A stretch of DNA of 64,000 bases from Microvirga lupini. Lineage in GTDB: Bacteria > Pseudomonadota > Alphaproteobacteria > Rhizobiales > Beijerinckiaceae. This document shows positions 60,622 through 64,000 of the stretch, one piece after another (within the stretch, counting starts at the first letter, position 1; each line of letters begins with the position of its first letter). The notes beneath the pieces were generated by a model. It worked only from the letters and a program-made list of their open reading frames with translations, searched no databases and was not told the DNA's origin. Where the stretch lies: NCBI RefSeq assembly GCF_014191055.1, contig NZ_JACHWB010000002.1, positions 434,001 to 498,000 of the forward strand, read 5' to 3'. Position numbers and translations under genes: made by a program.

Positions 60622-61869
60622 CTACTCCGCAGGCTGCAACGCCGGCGCACGGTCGACCGGCTGCTCCTTGATCGGCAGGTTGATCAGGGCCGAGGCGAGG
60701 CCGAGCAGGACGGAGAGCCACCAGACCATGCTGTAATTGCCGTTGATCTCGTAGAGCAGACCACCGAGCCACACGCCGAGGAAGCCGCCGACCTGGTGCG
60801 AGAAGAACGCGAAGCCGTAGAGCATGGCCATGTAGCGGGTGCCGAACATCAGCATCACGAGTGAGGACGTGGGCGGCACGGTGGAGAGCCAGAGCAGCCC
60901 GATGGAGATGCCGAACAGGATCGACGTCACGGGCGAGGCCGGAACCAGGATGAAGGCCGCGATGGCCACCGAGCGGCCGAGATAGATCCAGGCCAGCAGC
61001 CAGCGCTTCGACATGCGGGTGGAGAGCCAGCCCGAGCCCAGGGAACCAACGGCATTGGCGAGACCGATCACGGCCAGCGTCCAGCCGCCGACGGCCGCCG
61101 AGAGGCCGGCATCCTTCAGGTAGGCCGGAAGGTGCACGGTGATGAAGGCAAGCTGGAAACCGCAGGTGAAGAAGCCGAGCACCAGCAGCACATAGGAGCG
61201 GTGCTGGAAGGCCTCGGTCAGCGCCTGCTTGATCGACTGGTTCGGGACAGCCGCCGCCCCGGCCTGCGCGGAGTCGCCCGTCGGCCGGGTCGCGAGGGCC
61301 AGCGCCAGTGGCATCACAAGGAGGACGCTGGCGGCGAAAACCAGAAGTGCCTGATGCCAGCCGAAGGAGTCGATCAGCACGTTGCCGATAGGTGGGAACA
61401 GGAATTGGCCGAAGGAGCCCGCTGCGGTCCCCGCCCCGAAGGCCATGGGGCGCCACTTCTCCGGCAGGATCTTGCCGAATGCGCCAAGCACGAGGTTGAA
61501 CGAGCAGCCCGAGAGGCCGAAGCCGATGAGCACGCCGGCGCCGAGATGCAGGACGCCGGGGGTGGTCGCATAAGCCATCACGACGAGGCCGAGCGCATAA
61601 AGCAAAGCGCCGACGCAGAGCACGCGAAGCGCCCCGAACCGGTCCGCCACAGCGCCGGCGAAGGGCTGCCCGACGCCCCAGAGAAGGTTCTGAATCGCGA
61701 TGGCGAAGCCGAAGGTATCCCGGCCCCAGCCGTATTCCGTGATCATCGGCAGCTGGAACAGCCCCGATGAGGCCCGAGGCCCGAAGGTGATCAGGGCGAT
61801 GAGGCAGCCACAGACGACAATGATTTCCGGGGAAACGCGGGAGCGGACGGTCGATGCAGGCATGGCCAT
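60622..61869 (-). CDS. MFS transporter
   Basis: 415 residues with twelve membrane helices. The MFS motif between helices 2 and 3 is GQPFAGAVADRFGALRVLC; a large cytoplasmic loop near residue 205 (TGDSAQAGAAAVPNQSIKQA) separates the halves. It resembles oxalate/formate or monocarboxylate antiporters (COG2223-like), but the substrate is unassigned. Preceded by an unoccupied stretch. Confidence 0.85.
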   Translation of the reverse strand: MAMPASTVRSRVSPEIIVVCGCLIALITFGPRASSGLFQLPMITEYGWGRDTFGFAIAIQNLLWGVGQPFAGAVADRFGALRVLCVGALLYALGLVVMAYATTPGVLHLGAGVLIGFGLSGCSFNLVLGAFGKILPEKWRPMAFGAGTAAGSFGQFLFPPIGNVLIDSFGWHQALLVFAASVLLVMPLALALATRPTGDSAQAGAAAVPNQSIKQALTEAFQHRSYVLLVLGFFTCGFQLAFITVHLPAYLKDAGLSAAVGGWTLAVIGLANAVGSLGSGWLSTRMSKRWLLAWIYLGRSVAIAAFILVPASPVTSILFGISIGLLWLSTVPPTSSLVMLMFGTRYMAMLYGFAFFSHQVGGFLGVWLGGLLYEINGNYSMVWWLSVLLGLASALINLPIKEQPVDRAPALQPAE

Positions 61870-61992
61870 GGCCTTAAGTCGCGAAACAGGGACGGCACCC
61901 TACCTCAAGTCCCCCATCAGCAGAATTGAAAGTTTGTCGCCTTTGGTATGATGCTTTGTGATGGATATAGGCCCCTAGCCATCAGCCCGGCT

Positions 61993-63405
61993 TCAGATGA
62001 CGATGATGTCGGCAGCCGTCATCTTTAGGTTCTTCGACAGGCTGGCGATCTCGACAGCTTTACCTTTGCCGGAGCCGTCGGCGTCGTAGTAAAGAATGCC
62101 CTTGGACCTGTTGTAGACAAGGTAGTCGTTCCCGTCACCGGCCTTGCTGCCGACTTCAAAATACTTGCTGCTCAGCACCCCGGGCTTGCCGATCTTCTTG
62201 AAGATGGAATTCTCCAGATGGATGGCGTCGTACCGGACCTTGAAGTCGGAAATCCGATCCAGATTGTTGGTCTTGCTGGGTTTGGTATTGAATACGAACG
62301 CATCGCTTCCGGAACCGCCGCTTAAGCTGTCGCTTCCAGTCCCGCCCATGAGGATGTCGTTTCCATAATTTCCCTGCAGGCTGTCCTTGCCGCCATTGCC
62401 CTTCAGCGTGTTGGCTGCGGCATTGCCGTAGAGCTTGTCATTGAAGCGTCCACCCATGGCGTTCTCGATCACCACGCCGTTCGCGATCGTATAGCCGCCG
62501 GCAACACCGGACTCGCGAGAGATGAACCCACCTGCGTTGCGATCCCCTGCCCTCAAGGTGGCGGCCCGCAGATCGATCTGCACGCCAGCCAATGCATTCG
62601 CGGCCGTGATCGTGTCCGTCCCGCCCGCATCCCAGATGCAGAACCACCCCTGCTCATCGGAGAACAGGTTCCATGTCGGCAGGGTGTAGACGTTCCTGCC
62701 TGCACCGGTCGCCATGTTCTTTCCGTAGAGGGCCTGAAGGGCCGCGATGTCGAAAGCCCCGAGCCCTGCCTGATTGCCATGGCTCACGTCATAGCCGGCC
62801 TTATCCCAGCCGGTGTTGTAGGACATGACCGTCCAGATGCCCTGGTTCAGGCCGTAGCTTCCGGTTGAGGACGCATGGGTAACCCCCGGAAAAGTCGTTC
62901 CATCGTCAGCTCCGCCATCGTGGGGGTGCGCCAACCCTAAGCCATGCCCGAGCTCATGCAGCACGGTGTTGAGGCCGTCGCCCCCGAAATGCATGTTGCT
63001 CCAAGACGGGGTGGAAGGATCGAAGTATCCCCACACCTGGTTGCTATTCGGAAGTTCGTGGACTCCAAGGGCGTCAAAGCCAAGGGCGGTCTTCCACCAG
63101 ACGATATCCGCCTTGCCCACTGAATCGACGAGTTCGAACCTGAGGCCGCAGACGCTCCCGAAAACAGCGGCGGCGTAATCGAAGACGTCCTTTTCCGCGA
63201 GGGTCCAGTTTTCTGCCTGAAACCCACTTGTCAGGATCTCGCTTGCGCCATGTCGAGCGCTGGCTGCATTGAAGTCGCCGCTCTGGCCGAAATAGACCTT
63301 GATCGGCTCGGAGGTCGTGTCCCAAGCTTTTCCGCCCCAGATCAGGGAATCAACAAACACATTCCCATAACCGGCGCCCGGCACAGCATTTCGGATCGTC
63401 GCCAT
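61993..63405 (-). CDS. Serralysin-like M10 metalloprotease with RTX repeats
   Basis: 470 residues from ATG 63405 behind GGAGG. The zinc motif HELGHGLGLAHPH (His150, Glu151, His154, His160) and the Met-turn WTVMSYNTG define an M10 metzincin. About 320-380 carry RTX calcium-binding repeats (GNGGKDSLQGNYGNDILMGG), then a C-terminal secretion-type end. There is no N-terminal signal or propeptide, so type I secretion is expected, but no ABC exporter genes are in the window. Confidence 0.9.
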   Translation of the reverse strand: MATIRNAVPGAGYGNVFVDSLIWGGKAWDTTSEPIKVYFGQSGDFNAASARHGASEILTSGFQAENWTLAEKDVFDYAAAVFGSVCGLRFELVDSVGKADIVWWKTALGFDALGVHELPNSNQVWGYFDPSTPSWSNMHFGGDGLNTVLHELGHGLGLAHPHDGGADDGTTFPGVTHASSTGSYGLNQGIWTVMSYNTGWDKAGYDVSHGNQAGLGAFDIAALQALYGKNMATGAGRNVYTLPTWNLFSDEQGWFCIWDAGGTDTITAANALAGVQIDLRAATLRAGDRNAGGFISRESGVAGGYTIANGVVIENAMGGRFNDKLYGNAAANTLKGNGGKDSLQGNYGNDILMGGTGSDSLSGGSGSDAFVFNTKPSKTNNLDRISDFKVRYDAIHLENSIFKKIGKPGVLSSKYFEVGSKAGDGNDYLVYNRSKGILYYDADGSGKGKAVEIASLSKNLKMTAADIIVI

Positions 63406-63431
63406 CGTTCCTCCGTCTTGAGACCGCGAGC

Positions 63432-63556
63432 GCATCGTGCGGACCCAGCGGGTCGAGCCAGCGAGAACCGGATCCGTTTCTTCCGCACGATGCGCAGCTT
63501 AAAGCAGAGGCATCAGATGGGTCCCAAAAGTGCAAGTCCCCTTTTGGGTCCGATGC
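63432..63556. repeat. Composite palindromic repeat, modules in reverse order
   Basis: Starts with the GCATCGTGCGGA ... TCCGCACGATGC module, then the GGGTCCCAAAAGTGCAAGTC ... CTTTTGGGTCCGATGC module. Both modules are shared with 25768-25879, but in swapped order. Confidence 0.75.
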
Positions 63557-63625
63557 TTGCTCCTCAAGCTTTTACCTCTCTCTGACGTTTCTCCCAGTGC
63601 CGAAACGCACGGACGAGGAATTTTA

Positions 63626-64000
63626 TCAGGTCTGACCGGGCTTGAGCTTGTAGAAGATGTGCCGGCCGATCACGTCCATCTTCTTCAGGCGGCGCGACCA
63701 GGAGGGACGGACGTAGTCCGCATGGTAATGGGTGGCGCCGCCCACATCGGCCAGGTAGGTCTTGCCTTCGAGCACGGCGCTCGCAACCTGCTTGGCGCGC
63801 TCCCAGGATTCGGAATCGCGGATGCGCAGGGATTTGCCTTCGCAGGCGAAGGTGAACTGGCAGGCAAGATGGCGGTGGCGGTTCTGGTAGACCACACCGC
63901 AGATGGATGAGGGATAAAGCCCGCTCTTCACCCGATTCAGCACCACCTGAGCGACGGCGGCTTGTCCTTCGACGGGCTCGCTGCGGGCCTCGAAATACAC
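63626..64000 (-). CDS. Cell wall hydrolase (SleB-type), truncated by window edge
   Basis: The last 124 residues of a hydrolase_2/SleB-like protein. The catalytic segment YFEARSEPVEGQAAVAQVVL (with the essential Glu) is at the very edge, so only the N-terminus is missing. NRVKSGLYPSSICGVVYQN and ACQFTFACEG are typical; later HYHADYVRPSW and KKMDVIGRHIFYKL complete the domain. It degrades peptidoglycan. Confidence 0.9.
   Translation of the reverse strand: MYFEARSEPVEGQAAVAQVVLNRVKSGLYPSSICGVVYQNRHRHLACQFTFACEGKSLRIRDSESWERAKQVASAVLEGKTYLADVGGATHYHADYVRPSWSRRLKKMDVIGRHIFYKLKPGQT

Noticed and set aside
1..64000. CRISPR array, insertion sequence or prophage
   Set aside because: No regularly spaced repeats, transposase or integrase genes were seen anywhere.

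Overview
The window reads as a chromosomal segment of a GC-rich alphaproteobacterium of the order Hyphomicrobiales (Rhizobiales), most likely near Methylobacteriaceae/Microvirga. This rests on family content (BTLCP transglutaminase-like peptidase, TIGR02301 protein, NepR-like protein, sigma-EcfG type promoters, a RibBX-type riboflavin enzyme) and on dispersed palindromic repeats of a kind common in that order. The assignment is inference, since no rRNA is present. There is no phage, insertion sequence, CRISPR array or intact tRNA gene. Most genes are housekeeping and lie in short, often overlapping operons.

Layout. 0.4-7.2 kb is an accessory stretch: secreted low-complexity proteins, a BTLCP peptidase and small unknowns, with three copies of a ~48 bp element upstream of three of the genes, ending at a 3' tRNA-Pro remnant and a strong hairpin. 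7.4-16.2 kb holds DoxX proteins, BioY, an MBL hydrolase, MarR + patatin, an L,D-transpeptidase, a deacetylase and two short genes under 60 codons. 16.3-25.8 kb is a core-metabolism block, mostly on the minus strand: ribBX, aroC, a histidine phosphatase, fabI, a DnaJ protein and a lipoprotein, then pdxH and an SDR on plus. 26.4-29.3 kb has a small secreted protein, a NepR-like protein behind a sigma-EcfG type promoter, a receiver lacking its phospho-acceptor, an AT-richer orphan and a cupin. 29.3-33 kb has divergent citrate synthases, one fused to an HTH, followed by an overlapping Nudix/TIGR02301 operon. 33.1-40.7 kb has GIY-YIG, dihydroorotase, YgfZ, a hybrid histidine kinase with an exact GGAAC-N16-CGTT promoter, PaiB, AAC(6'), Tag and HD genes. 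40.8-52 kb carries a phosphatase, a large DUF2339 protein and the xseB ... dxs ... tlyA-rlmD set, interrupted by a GT61 transferase/O-antigen ligase pair and an exported SOD. 52-64 kb has YedK, CorA, a lipid-oxidation pair (HSDL2-like SDR, acyl-CoA dehydrogenase), Sua5, WrbA, LysR/AcuI, an MFS transporter, an RTX M10 protease and a truncated SleB-like hydrolase.

Most notable signals: (1) a RibBX enzyme with an N-terminal HTH and a perfect 9-bp inverted repeat just upstream of its own gene, suggesting an enzyme-repressor; (2) the three-copy element at 4.2-6.2 kb, which may be a regulatory site or a conserved short coding segment; (3) the small stress-response cluster near 27 kb plus the kinase at 36 kb, probably one sigma-EcfG regulon; (4) a citrate synthase-HTH fusion facing a second citrate synthase; (5) overlooked short genes at 7.5 and 12 kb.
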